Positions 20,665-27,417 of a DNA stretch of 64,000 nt are shown one piece after another (position 1 is the stretch's first letter; the number at the start of each line of letters is the position of its first letter). This stretch comes from a bacterium. GTDB lineage: Bacteria > Hydrothermota > Tepidihabitantia > Tepidihabitantales > Tepidihabitantaceae. The notes beneath the pieces were generated by a model. The model had not been told where the DNA came from. It was given only the letters and a program-made list of their open reading frames with translations, and ran no database searches. The stretch spans positions 1-64,000 of the forward strand of contig DATJQV010000016.1 of assembly GCA_035505375.1 (NCBI GenBank), read 5' to 3'. The position numbers and the translations under genes are program-made.

Positions 20665-20750
20665 CCCAGGTTCGAAACCCGAAGATCGAATGACGAAGCT
20701 CGAATTCCAGGTTGGACCATTCTCCGCATTTCGGGCTTCAATCGGACTTC
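20665..20750. repeat. Period-7 tract between pcm and the PAS gene
   Basis: Units ending in CGA (AACCCGA, AGATCGA, ATGACGA, AGCTCGA) run in a 7-nt register. Confidence 0.6.
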
Positions 20751-20813
20751 GCGCGAAAACGGGGACTGTACCGCGCGTCATCGCGCTCCGAGGGACTGTC
20801 CCCGCTTTCGCGC
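20751..20813. repeat. REP-like hairpin element, intergenic copy
   Basis: Two 22-nt arms with outer GCGCGAAA and inner GGGGACTGTACC versus GGGGACAGTCCC, separated by 19 nt. The three arm mismatches fall at equivalent places to those of the hsdM element (12439-12506). Confidence 0.8.
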
Positions 20814-20851
20814 CATCCTGTCCCGTGCAGCGCGACGGCCAAGTGGATCAT

Positions 20852-20879
20852 TGTCCACGTGTCATTGTCCACGTGGACA
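20852..20879. promoter_or_regulatory. Tandem TGTCCACGTG operator-like sites
   Basis: TGTCCACGTG occurs at 20852 and again 14 bp later as part of the perfect palindrome TGTCCACGTGGACA (20866-20879), which overlaps the predicted -35 of the PAS gene. Confidence 0.5.
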
Positions 20880-20901
20880 TCGCTGGGACTCGCGGTACAC
20901 T
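20874..20901 (+). promoter_or_regulatory. Promoter of the PAS-domain gene
   Basis: TGGACA (20874-20879), 16-bp spacer, TACACT (20896-20901); the ATG at 20909 follows after 7 nt. Confidence 0.55.
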
Positions 20902-20908
20902 GCACGAC

Positions 20909-21241
20909 ATGAACGACAGCATCAACTGGGCGCGTGAATTCCCCGCCGCGATAACTATCTGTGACCGCGACGGGGTCATCGTCGAGATGAATGACAAGGC
21001 GAAGAACACCTTTTCCGGCGACCACGTCGGCAAGAACGTGCTCGACTGTCACCCGGAGCCCGCCCGCACCAAACTGGCTGAGCTTCTTGCCACAGGCAGG
21101 AACAACGTCTACACGATTGAGAAAAACGGGAAGAAGAAACTCATCTTTCAGTCACCCTGGTACAAGGACGGCCGGTTCGCCGGGCTCGCAGAAATCTCAC
21201 TCGAACTTCCCGCGACCATCCCCCATTTCGTTCGCGGCTAG
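20909..21241 (+). CDS. Single-domain PAS protein
   Basis: The 110-aa protein consists of one PAS fold: AITICDRDGVIVEMNDKAKNTF, GKNVLDCHP, a helix, then YTIEKNGKKKLIFQSPWYKDGRFAGLAEISLEL. There is no attached kinase, cyclase or HTH. PAS domains sense ligands or redox state and usually control a partner, so this one must act in trans (inference). A longer frame opens at 20690 but that part reads through the repeat and promoter region; the near-leaderless promoter points to 20909. It converges with the EamA gene, with a 4-bp overlap of the ends. Confidence 0.8.
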   Translation: MNDSINWAREFPAAITICDRDGVIVEMNDKAKNTFSGDHVGKNVLDCHPEPARTKLAELLATGRNNVYTIEKNGKKKLIFQSPWYKDGRFAGLAEISLELPATIPHFVRG

Positions 21242-22191
21242 GTAGCGCCGTCCAGCATTGCATCCGGCCCCGCCGCCATGTCGCTCGCGGCCAGATAGAT
21301 GCCGGCGCAGATGACGGCACCGCCCAGAACCTCGTACCAGGTCGGTGCCTGCCGCAGAATCAGCCAGGCGAGGAACGTCGTGCCGACCGGTTCTCCGAGC
21401 ACCGCCATCGCCACGGTCGGAGCGGGCACGTATCGGAGCGCCCAATTGAAGCTCGTGTGACCGAGTAGTTGGGGGCCAAGTCCGAGCAGCCCGATGAACA
21501 TGTAGGCCTGCCAGCGGTAGCCGGTGAACGAATGGCGGCTCAAGAGCATCGCCGCCAGGAGCAGCACGGCCGCAGCGCCATAGACCACGTATATGTAGGA
21601 CAGGAGAGAAAGCCGCGGGCGTACCCGCCGCCCGGCCATCAAGTAGCCTGCCGCACAGGCGGCGCCACCCAGAGCAAGCAGGTTCCCGCTGGTTGCGCCG
21701 CCCGACTTGAGCTGCGGTCCGGCTATGACCACCGCGCCGATTATCCCGAGCACGACGGCCAGAGCGATGCGCCACGACACCTTCTCGCGCAGGACGAGCG
21801 GAGAGAGCGCGGCCGCGAATATCGGGTTCATGGCAACCAGCACTACCGAGCTTGCTACCGAGGTGCGATTGAGCGACTCAACCCAGAGCGCAAAATGAGC
21901 GGCGAGCAGCGCGGCGGAGACCAGCATCGGCCATATCGACACCGCCCTCAGCTCGGCCCGGCGCTCCGCGAACCTTGCCCAGAAAAACGGAGTGAGGACG
22001 ACCGTCGCTACGGCCATGCGTCCGGCAGCGATGACGATACTCGGCGCGGGCGCAACCCTGATGAGTATCGAAGCGAACGACAGCACCACGACGCCGGCGC
22101 CAAGACCGGCAATCACCCGCGGCCGCGACGCACCTGAACTCCGCACGTCCGACTTCGACGCTCGGGCTTCGGCGCTTGGACTTGACGGCAT
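21238..22191 (-). CDS. EamA-family (DMT superfamily) transporter
   Basis: This 317-aa integral membrane protein has ten predicted helices arranged as two EamA repeats of five (first about 25-155, second about 170-300), with the typical VASSVVLVAMNPIFAALLSPL-like phrase near the end of the first repeat. These carriers export metabolites or amino acids; the substrate cannot be told. The first 22 residues (SPSAEARASKSDVRSS) are encoded by a period-7 tract and are unlikely to be functional. A weak promoter (TTGACA at 22220-22225, 16 bp, CAGAGT) ends 6 nt before the ATG. Confidence 0.9.
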   Translation of the reverse strand: MPSSPSAEARASKSDVRSSGASRPRVIAGLGAGVVVLSFASILIRVAPAPSIVIAAGRMAVATVVLTPFFWARFAERRAELRAVSIWPMLVSAALLAAHFALWVESLNRTSVASSVVLVAMNPIFAAALSPLVLREKVSWRIALAVVLGIIGAVVIAGPQLKSGGATSGNLLALGGAACAAGYLMAGRRVRPRLSLLSYIYVVYGAAAVLLLAAMLLSRHSFTGYRWQAYMFIGLLGLGPQLLGHTSFNWALRYVPAPTVAMAVLGEPVGTTFLAWLILRQAPTWYEVLGGAVICAGIYLAASDMAAGPDAMLDGAT

Positions 22192-22343
22192 CGCCTAACT
22201 CTGACGGCAAAAGTGCGGCTGTCAAGCAAGACCGCTTGAAGAAGCGCTGAACCGCTGCCTCGGCCTGCAAGCCATCAGCCGTCGAATCCGACCGCTCCTA
22301 ACTGCCAACAGCTCTCTGCTATCTCGGGCGCGCGCCCGCCCGC

Positions 22344-22371
22344 TTGACATTCGTCCGCCCTGTCCTAAGAT
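22344..22371 (+). promoter_or_regulatory. Upstream promoter of the radical-SAM block
   Basis: TTGACA (22344-22349), 16-bp spacer, TAAGAT (22366-22371). The ATG 7 nt further on opens a short frame (22379-22633) that overlaps the next gene out of frame and might be a leader peptide. The gap 22192-22343 holds a 23-nt segment also present at the end of comEC (see findings). Confidence 0.55.
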
Positions 22372-22459
22372 AAAGTCTATGCTAGCACAAGGTCGCCCGG
22401 CCTTGACGGAAGCCAGAAAGTGTCCCTCTTTTTCCCGAAATCCCCGCATTGACGGAGAT

Positions 22460-22488
22460 TTGATTGTACGTCATGTCCGCGGTATTAT
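22460..22488 (+). promoter_or_regulatory. Proximal promoter of the radical-SAM block
   Basis: TTGATT (22460-22465), 17-bp spacer, TATTAT (22483-22488). It leaves a leader of about 30 nt with a GGAGGAT Shine-Dalgarno before ATG 22527. Confidence 0.55.
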
Positions 22489-22526
22489 CAGGAATCAACC
22501 GAAGAGTCTGGAATGGAGGATACAAC

Positions 22527-22937
22527 ATGCAAGTGTGGAGAAGCTACGGATCTGCCCACTCGGCAGACATCAACATCGTGGGCAGTTTCGCCACTGTCGC
22601 AGACGCCGAACGTGCACACGAACTGCTGGCTGATTTCCTGCGAACAGCATTCGCGGCGACGAACGGAAAGTCCCCGGATGACACGGATCTTCAACCTGTC
22701 CTGTCCAACTTCTACGAGAGATGGAAAGAGAAAGACCCGTTCATCGTATACCACGGCCCGTCCCTTGAGGAATTCGAGGGCATCGGATGGGGTGACGACG
22801 GCGCGGCCATGCCGGAGAAGGAGGGCACGCAGGTGTCCTTGCGGCACATCCGGACAATGGACATTGGTGGTATAGTCAAGTTGATGCTAGTTCGGGAGGC
22901 AAAGGACGTAGCCATCACTGGTCGACGCGGTCCGTGA
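22527..22937 (+). CDS. Small uncharacterised protein coupled to a radical-SAM gene
   Basis: The 136-aa protein begins MQVWRSYGSAHSADINIVGSF. This opening resembles a family of uncharacterised proteins starting with a K-x-W-x-SYGSEHS-like phrase (a DUF6375-type assignment is possible but only from memory). The rest is a mixed alpha/beta domain with acidic patches and no Cys-rich motif. GGAGGAT lies 6 nt before the ATG, which excludes the longer frame from 22464. Its stop overlaps the GTG of the radical-SAM gene by 4 nt, so the two are translated together and probably work together as substrate/carrier and enzyme, or as sensor and effector. Confidence 0.8.
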   Translation: MQVWRSYGSAHSADINIVGSFATVADAERAHELLADFLRTAFAATNGKSPDDTDLQPVLSNFYERWKEKDPFIVYHGPSLEEFEGIGWGDDGAAMPEKEGTQVSLRHIRTMDIGGIVKLMLVREAKDVAITGRRGP

Positions 22938-23824
22938 AACTGAGAGAGGAATCAGGTTGGCTTCACGCATACGACCGGGTTTCTGGCCTACACGTCCGCA
23001 CCCCGACTGCAGAGCAGTCGACTCCTAGGTCTGCCCTCGGCCCAGCCGTACTCAGTCTGGCTGTAACATATGCATGCGATCTCGCGTGCCCGTTTTGCTA
23101 CGCCCCCAAGGACTCGCATGAGGTAGACGTCGAGGACGCCGTCGGGTGGTGTCGAGATCTCGATGCCCTTGGCACGCTGGAAGTCGCGCTCGGTGGAGGG
23201 GAACCTTTTCTCTACCAGGGGCTTCACGAGCTGTGCGCAAGGATTTGGAACGAGACAGCGATGGGTGTGTCTATCACTACAAATGGCCAGCACATCGACC
23301 TGGCGTCGGTTGATTCACTTCGCAACGTGCTATCGATCTTGCGTGTGTCCATCGACGCGCCGGAGCCTGTCTACTCGACAATCAGACAGCGATCTTTGGA
23401 GCCGTTGCTTCGGAAGCTGCGGCAGCTATCAGGACTGCCCATTGGCATAAACACTGTTGTGAACTCCCTCACACTACCACATCTGGACGAGACGTTTGCA
23501 CTCGTCAGGTCGCTTGGCGCGGTCAGTTGGCTTCTTCTACCGGAAGTACGCGCCGGGAAGTACGCATTGAGCCGCGCCGAATGGAAGCAGATGGACCTGT
23601 GGCTCCTTGCCCACTGGCAGGCCTATCCCATGGAGATCCCCGCCGCTGCGGCGGAGCATCTCACCTGCCCAGTGCTGCTGCTAGACAAGAATCCCAGAGA
23701 CTACGCCCATATAGGTGCGGACGCCGTCCTACGTAGAAACTCCCATTCGGGTTTGGGCGTGGAACTGTCTAACCGGACCCTCAAAGAAGCCCTCGGCCTT
23801 CTCTGGGAGCGGCAGTCTCCGTAG
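22934..23824 (+). CDS. Radical SAM protein
   Basis: The 296-aa protein carries the 4Fe-4S cluster motif CDLACPFC (Cx3Cx2C, residues about 49-56), GGGEPF (about 91-96, SAM-binding), SITTNGQHI and a C-terminal half without the extra Cys cluster of SPASM maturases. It starts at GTG 22934. Radical SAM enzymes of this size modify peptides, nucleotides or cofactors. It does not show the features I know from viperins. The coupled small upstream protein suggests a dedicated substrate or partner. Function cannot be named. Confidence 0.9.
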   Translation: MKLREESGWLHAYDRVSGLHVRTPTAEQSTPRSALGPAVLSLAVTYACDLACPFCYAPKDSHEVDVEDAVGWCRDLDALGTLEVALGGGEPFLYQGLHELCARIWNETAMGVSITTNGQHIDLASVDSLRNVLSILRVSIDAPEPVYSTIRQRSLEPLLRKLRQLSGLPIGINTVVNSLTLPHLDETFALVRSLGAVSWLLLPEVRAGKYALSRAEWKQMDLWLLAHWQAYPMEIPAAAAEHLTCPVLLLDKNPRDYAHIGADAVLRRNSHSGLGVELSNRTLKEALGLLWERQSP

Positions 23825-23908
23825 GCATTTGTGCGGACTCACGTGGCACTGGAGTATGAAGCCACGCTGCACGCCTGCTGTACCTAACTACTTTCCCTCT
23901 CCGTCCCC

Positions 23909-23937
23909 TTGACATGCTGGCCCGAACTACCTAGAAT
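23909..23937 (+). promoter_or_regulatory. Promoter of the HNH operon
   Basis: TTGACA (23909-23914), 17-bp spacer, TAGAAT (23932-23937). A short leader carries AAAGGAAG before ATG 23959. Confidence 0.75.
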
Positions 23938-23958
23938 AGCCAGCACAAAGGAAGCAGT

Positions 23959-24264
23959 ATGCCCATATTCCCGCGCCAGCGAAAAACTAGGTGGTATCGT
24001 GAAAGAAGCGCTGGCGGCTGCGAGATGTGTGGCTGGCGACTGCCCGGTCGCCCTAATAGCGGCCTCCACGCCTGTCACATCGTGCGCAGGAAGAACCAAC
24101 AGGACAACGTGCTGATGCTATGCCCTAGTTGCCATGTGGCCTTGGACAAGATACTGAAGCCAGCGCTGCACCACGCGATTCGACGCTATAACGACGGGCG
24201 AGTTCCAGGGGATTGGGCCGCCCTCAGCGCCCAACGTACGACGCGAGGAAAGGAAGTCACGTGA
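23959..24264 (+). CDS. HNH endonuclease-like protein
   Basis: The 101-aa protein shows a zinc-stabilised HNH layout: CEMCG (about 21-25), HACHIV (about 37-42), then NVLMLCPSCHVALD (about 50-63). It is short, little more than the nuclease domain, with a basic N-terminus. HNH enzymes of this kind act as restriction or DNA-repair nucleases. It is the first gene of a probable operon with the zinc-ribbon and membrane proteins downstream (54-nt gap). Confidence 0.85.
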   Translation: MPIFPRQRKTRWYRERSAGGCEMCGWRLPGRPNSGLHACHIVRRKNQQDNVLMLCPSCHVALDKILKPALHHAIRRYNDGRVPGDWAALSAQRTTRGKEVT

Positions 24265-24318
24265 AACTGGTGACTGGCGCGGCGCGGACGCTCGCAGCCG
24301 GTGCTAGGAGGTCCGTAT

Positions 24319-24570
24319 ATGGAACATCGTGAGACGACAGAGCTCAGCGCAGTTCTGGAGAAGGACCTGGAACAAGCCTTGGATGCGCTGGGCGTGTTGG
24401 AGCCGCTCAGAGCAGGGCAAGCCTGCTGCAGATTCTGCAGACAGACAGCCACGCTGGCGAACCTGTTCGGCTACTACCCGGATGTCGAGGGCGTTGCGCT
24501 TGTATGCGACAGCCCGACGTGTATCCGGACGCTAATGGACCTTCTCCGGACTGGTGATGTGAAGCTATGA
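24319..24570 (+). CDS. Small zinc-ribbon protein
   Basis: The 83-aa protein has an N-terminal acidic helix and two Cys pairs (CRFC about 36-39; CDSPTC about 63-68) that could bind one zinc. The start is fixed by a perfect AGGAGGT 7 nt before ATG 24319. Its last codons overlap the next gene by 4 nt (ATGA). I do not recognise a family. Confidence 0.75.
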   Translation: MEHRETTELSAVLEKDLEQALDALGVLEPLRAGQACCRFCRQTATLANLFGYYPDVEGVALVCDSPTCIRTLMDLLRTGDVKL

Positions 24571-25754
24571 GTTGGAGTACCGTGTTGACGATGCTGAAGT
24601 ACTTCGGCATCGGCACGCCTGGGTTCTTCTTGCTTGGACTAGTCCTCTACATGGCCATCAAGTACCCAACGAGATTCACCAAACTGCTTGCCATCCTAAT
24701 GGCTCTTGGTTACAAAGTCTTCAAGGCAGGCGAGCGTAAGGCGATCGCTCTCAACATCGAAGGCAAGGTCAATGATTTCGTGCACAACGCGGCCTCGCAG
24801 ATAACTGGCATGCGAGCCGCGCAGGTCAGAATCGTGTGGACTGACGTCGCGACGACCAAGGCGGAGTTCGTGGCTCAGGATCGGCTTGTCATCAACATGA
24901 AGCGGTTTGCCAATCAAGACCGCAACTTCGTGCATGCCACGATGGCGTTCATAGCAGTGGCGTTCCTGCCTCGCGCGAAGAAACTGCTCACGGTTACCCA
25001 GCGTTCCGCGCTTGACCTATACACTGCCCAGACCCTGTTGGCGGAACAGGCGGGCCCTCTTCTGGAGCACTTCTTAGATGACTTCTGGGGCAACGAGGCC
25101 GCATCGCGACCCAAGGTCATGGAACTGGTAGAGGACTTCTACCTGATCGACAAGGTGGGCCTCTTTCGGCCGGTCCTCATCCAAGAGTTGGAGAACGTGG
25201 GCCGCAAGGTGTTCCACCGTGACCGCCGCTTCCTGGTGGCGACCGATGTTTCCACTCTTGTAAGATTCCTATGCAGATACGCGAAACGGTCGGTAGGAGA
25301 CGAAACCGTGCCACTGCGACACCTCGGGGCCTACTGCAGGTGCCAGATCATGATAATTGCGCGGCATGCGAGGCTTGTGAAAGGGGACATCGAACCCTAC
25401 GTCACTTTCATTAGGGAGGTCTTCGACAAGAAGGTGGAGAACCTATACCTAATCGGCCCGGCTGCACCAGATAACTGGGAATTCATGAACGCAATCGCTA
25501 CTGAGGCCACCCGTCGCCTTCCCATTACAGAGGTTGCAACCAAGAGGTATCCCGGCAGCATCCTTGTCAAGGGCAGGCGCACTAAAGTCGAGAGCTACCT
25601 CATTCATCTCAGGAGCAAGGAATCAGTGACGTACTTCGACAGGGACTACGAAAAGGAGTTCATCATTCCGGCCCTTGGCGAAAGCCGAACAGAGCCAGCC
25701 CCAGAGTGCGACGCCTCTGTTCCTGCATCCTCGCGTCCGTCGTCGTCCGCCTGA
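24567..25754 (+). CDS. Membrane-anchored protein of unknown function
   Basis: The 395-aa protein has an N-terminal membrane segment (about 12-31) and perhaps a second short one (about 37-50), then a long mostly helical soluble part with several conserved-looking positively charged patches and a C-terminal Ser/Pro tail. No enzymatic motif is seen. It is translationally coupled to the zinc-ribbon protein. With the HNH gene it forms a three-gene set (nuclease, zinc adaptor, membrane protein) reminiscent of defence operons; this is inference. Confidence 0.75.
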   Translation: MSWSTVLTMLKYFGIGTPGFFLLGLVLYMAIKYPTRFTKLLAILMALGYKVFKAGERKAIALNIEGKVNDFVHNAASQITGMRAAQVRIVWTDVATTKAEFVAQDRLVINMKRFANQDRNFVHATMAFIAVAFLPRAKKLLTVTQRSALDLYTAQTLLAEQAGPLLEHFLDDFWGNEAASRPKVMELVEDFYLIDKVGLFRPVLIQELENVGRKVFHRDRRFLVATDVSTLVRFLCRYAKRSVGDETVPLRHLGAYCRCQIMIIARHARLVKGDIEPYVTFIREVFDKKVENLYLIGPAAPDNWEFMNAIATEATRRLPITEVATKRYPGSILVKGRRTKVESYLIHLRSKESVTYFDRDYEKEFIIPALGESRTEPAPECDASVPASSRPSSSA

Positions 25755-26224
25755 CGATGAGGACCTGTAGCCGGGTCGGGCGTAGGAGATTCCGGGACTC
25801 GCTACCTAACTCCGGGATTTCGGGGACGCTTGCTTATCTAATTCCGAATCCTGTCAATAGAGTGCAGCCGAGTCCGACGCCGCCGCTGACGACGCGGCAA
25901 GTTAGCAGGTAGCAGTGAGCAGTTAGTCGCGCCGCAGGCACGGGTAACCAGCGCGGCGCGTTCGCGCCCAAGGTCAGATTCCAGTTCCCAGTTCCCGGCT
26001 CCGAGCACAGACCCGACCCGCCGCACAAGCAGGCGCGGCTGGACGGGGTCACCAGGTCGCCGGTCAGCTCACGCTTCCGTGTCCTTAGCGGGGCACCGGA
26101 TACGGGCGCAAGGGTTGGCGGCTCTATCGTCATCTACAGCAATGCCTTATGGGGTCGCTCCGGCACAGTTCGCTGTCTTGACTCCCGACCCAGCCTGACT
26201 ATTCTGTCCTGTCCCGCACCCCCT
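25755..26224. other. Gene-free stretch
   Basis: No credible gene is seen. It holds a short period-7 run (AGTTAGC-type, about 25893-25925) and a segment with GGGACGCTTGCTTATCTAAT (about 25823-25842) that looks like a repeat. Confidence 0.5.
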
Positions 26225-26460
26225 ACCGGATTCAGGGACCCGCTCCCCAGAGGGTCGGTGGAGGCACTGGTGGGTCCGCCTGGGGACCCCCTCCGGGGAC
26301 CGTCCCCCCTCCGGGTCCCCCTACCGTCCCCGGAGTGGCTAGTGGGAGCGTCTGTGGAGGGGCTCGGTTGACCGTCAGGAGAATGGGTCCTGGGACCATC
26401 CGGGGAAGGGCTGAGAGGAGTATCTGGGTGGTGGGTCCAAGGGCGCGGGAGGGTGCTGGG
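26225..26460. repeat. Period-12 tract, G/C-rich
   Basis: About nineteen 12-nt units stay in register. Odd units resemble GGACCGTCCGGG and even ones GAAGGGCTNNGN, so a 24-nt super-period is visible. Confidence 0.8.
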
Positions 26461-26545
26461 GAGGAAGGATGGAGGATGGAGGATAGAGGACGAGGAACCA
26501 GGGGTTAGGGGCTAGGGGCCAGGGATTGGGGACCAGGGAGGAGAG
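26461..26545 (+). repeat. Period-7 tract, strong G-quadruplex motif
   Basis: About eleven units (AGGATGG, AGGATAG, GGGGTTA, GGGGCTA, GGGATTG and so on) in a 7-nt register. From 26501 to 26537 there are six G-runs of three or more with loops of 2-3 nt. Confidence 0.8.
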
Positions 26546-26586
26546 GCAGTAAGGATGAAGAACGGATGTAGAAAGGGAGGTCAGAG

Positions 26587-26946
26587 ATGGCTAGACGTCC
26601 GGTTGAGGTCAGAGTGGCGAAGTGGACGGCGAAGATGAAGGGAGACGCCATGTCTCCAGCCATGGAGCGCAAACTCGAGCATGCCGGGGCGAAGTATACC
26701 GCTTGGGCCGAGCTGTCGGTGCAGATTGAGATCTCGGTAAGAGGGGTCCTGAACGGAGCCGAGGCCGGGCACCCGGTTCCGATGAGTTCGGTGCCGTCGT
26801 ACCTGGCCTTTGCCCAGCAGGTGGCGAAGGTAAGGGGTAGGTTCATCGGCGACACCGCATCGGCCGAGATTGAGAACCTCAAGACGAGTTGGGCCGCGCG
26901 CGGGATTGACCCTGTGATAATGGCCAGAATAGTGGAGGTGCTCTGA
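26587..26946 (+). CDS. Small protein, first of a paralogous pair
   Basis: The 119-aa, basic, mostly helical protein has no signal peptide and a good Shine-Dalgarno (GGGAGGT). It shares with the next protein the pattern W-x-A-K/R-M near residue 13, YLAF-x-Q/R-Q-x-x-K in the middle and a closing helix LKxxWxxRG(I/L)DPxxxxxI. The shared layout shows a duplication. I do not recognise the family; a virion-like or DNA-associated structural role is possible. Confidence 0.75.
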   Translation: MARRPVEVRVAKWTAKMKGDAMSPAMERKLEHAGAKYTAWAELSVQIEISVRGVLNGAEAGHPVPMSSVPSYLAFAQQVAKVRGRFIGDTASAEIENLKTSWAARGIDPVIMARIVEVL

Positions 26947-27332
26947 TGGCGAAGTCGGCAAAGAGTCGCATAGACAACTGGGTTGCCCGCATGCAGGGCG
27001 AGGCGGTCTCGGGCAACACGAAACGGGTCCTGGACCCGACCAACGCCCTCCCCACCGCGGGTACGGCAGCGTATATGAACGCGACCGAGGCCATGTGCGC
27101 CCGCGAGGACGTGGTGAGAAACTACCTTGGGGAGCAAGGTGTCAAAACCATCCTTTACCCTTGGTATCTGGCCTTCAGTCGTCAACTCTTCAAGCTTGAG
27201 AATCAAGGCTACACGCTGAACGCCGGGAAGGGTTCTCCGGGCTATCTGGAGGCCGCGACCTTGAAGGAGAAATGGACGAGCAAGGGGCTGGACCCGGCAA
27301 CGCTCGAAGGTATCCTGGGCCTCTTTACCTGA
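26946..27332 (+). CDS. Small protein, second of a paralogous pair
   Basis: The 128-aa paralogue of the preceding gene overlaps it by one base (TGATG), so it is translated by re-initiation. It contains WVARMQGEAVS near the start, WYLAFSRQLFKLE in the middle and LKEKWTSKGLDPATLEGIL at the end. The middle section (a YMNATEAMCARED stretch) differs most. Both are probably subunits of one hetero-oligomer. Confidence 0.75.
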   Translation: MAKSAKSRIDNWVARMQGEAVSGNTKRVLDPTNALPTAGTAAYMNATEAMCAREDVVRNYLGEQGVKTILYPWYLAFSRQLFKLENQGYTLNAGKGSPGYLEAATLKEKWTSKGLDPATLEGILGLFT

Positions 27333-27417
27333 CCCTGACCGGCGCGGGATGAGGGCTGGAGGCGGCACGAGAGAAGCCCTTCGACCAGCTTCCCGGGGAG
27401 CTTGTCTATGGCTTGCG

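Noticed and set aside
22379-22633. 84-aa gene starting 7 nt after a -10 element
   Set aside because: Promoter geometry fits, but the frame overlaps a well-supported gene and its second half is Arg/His-rich shadow; noted only as a possible leader.
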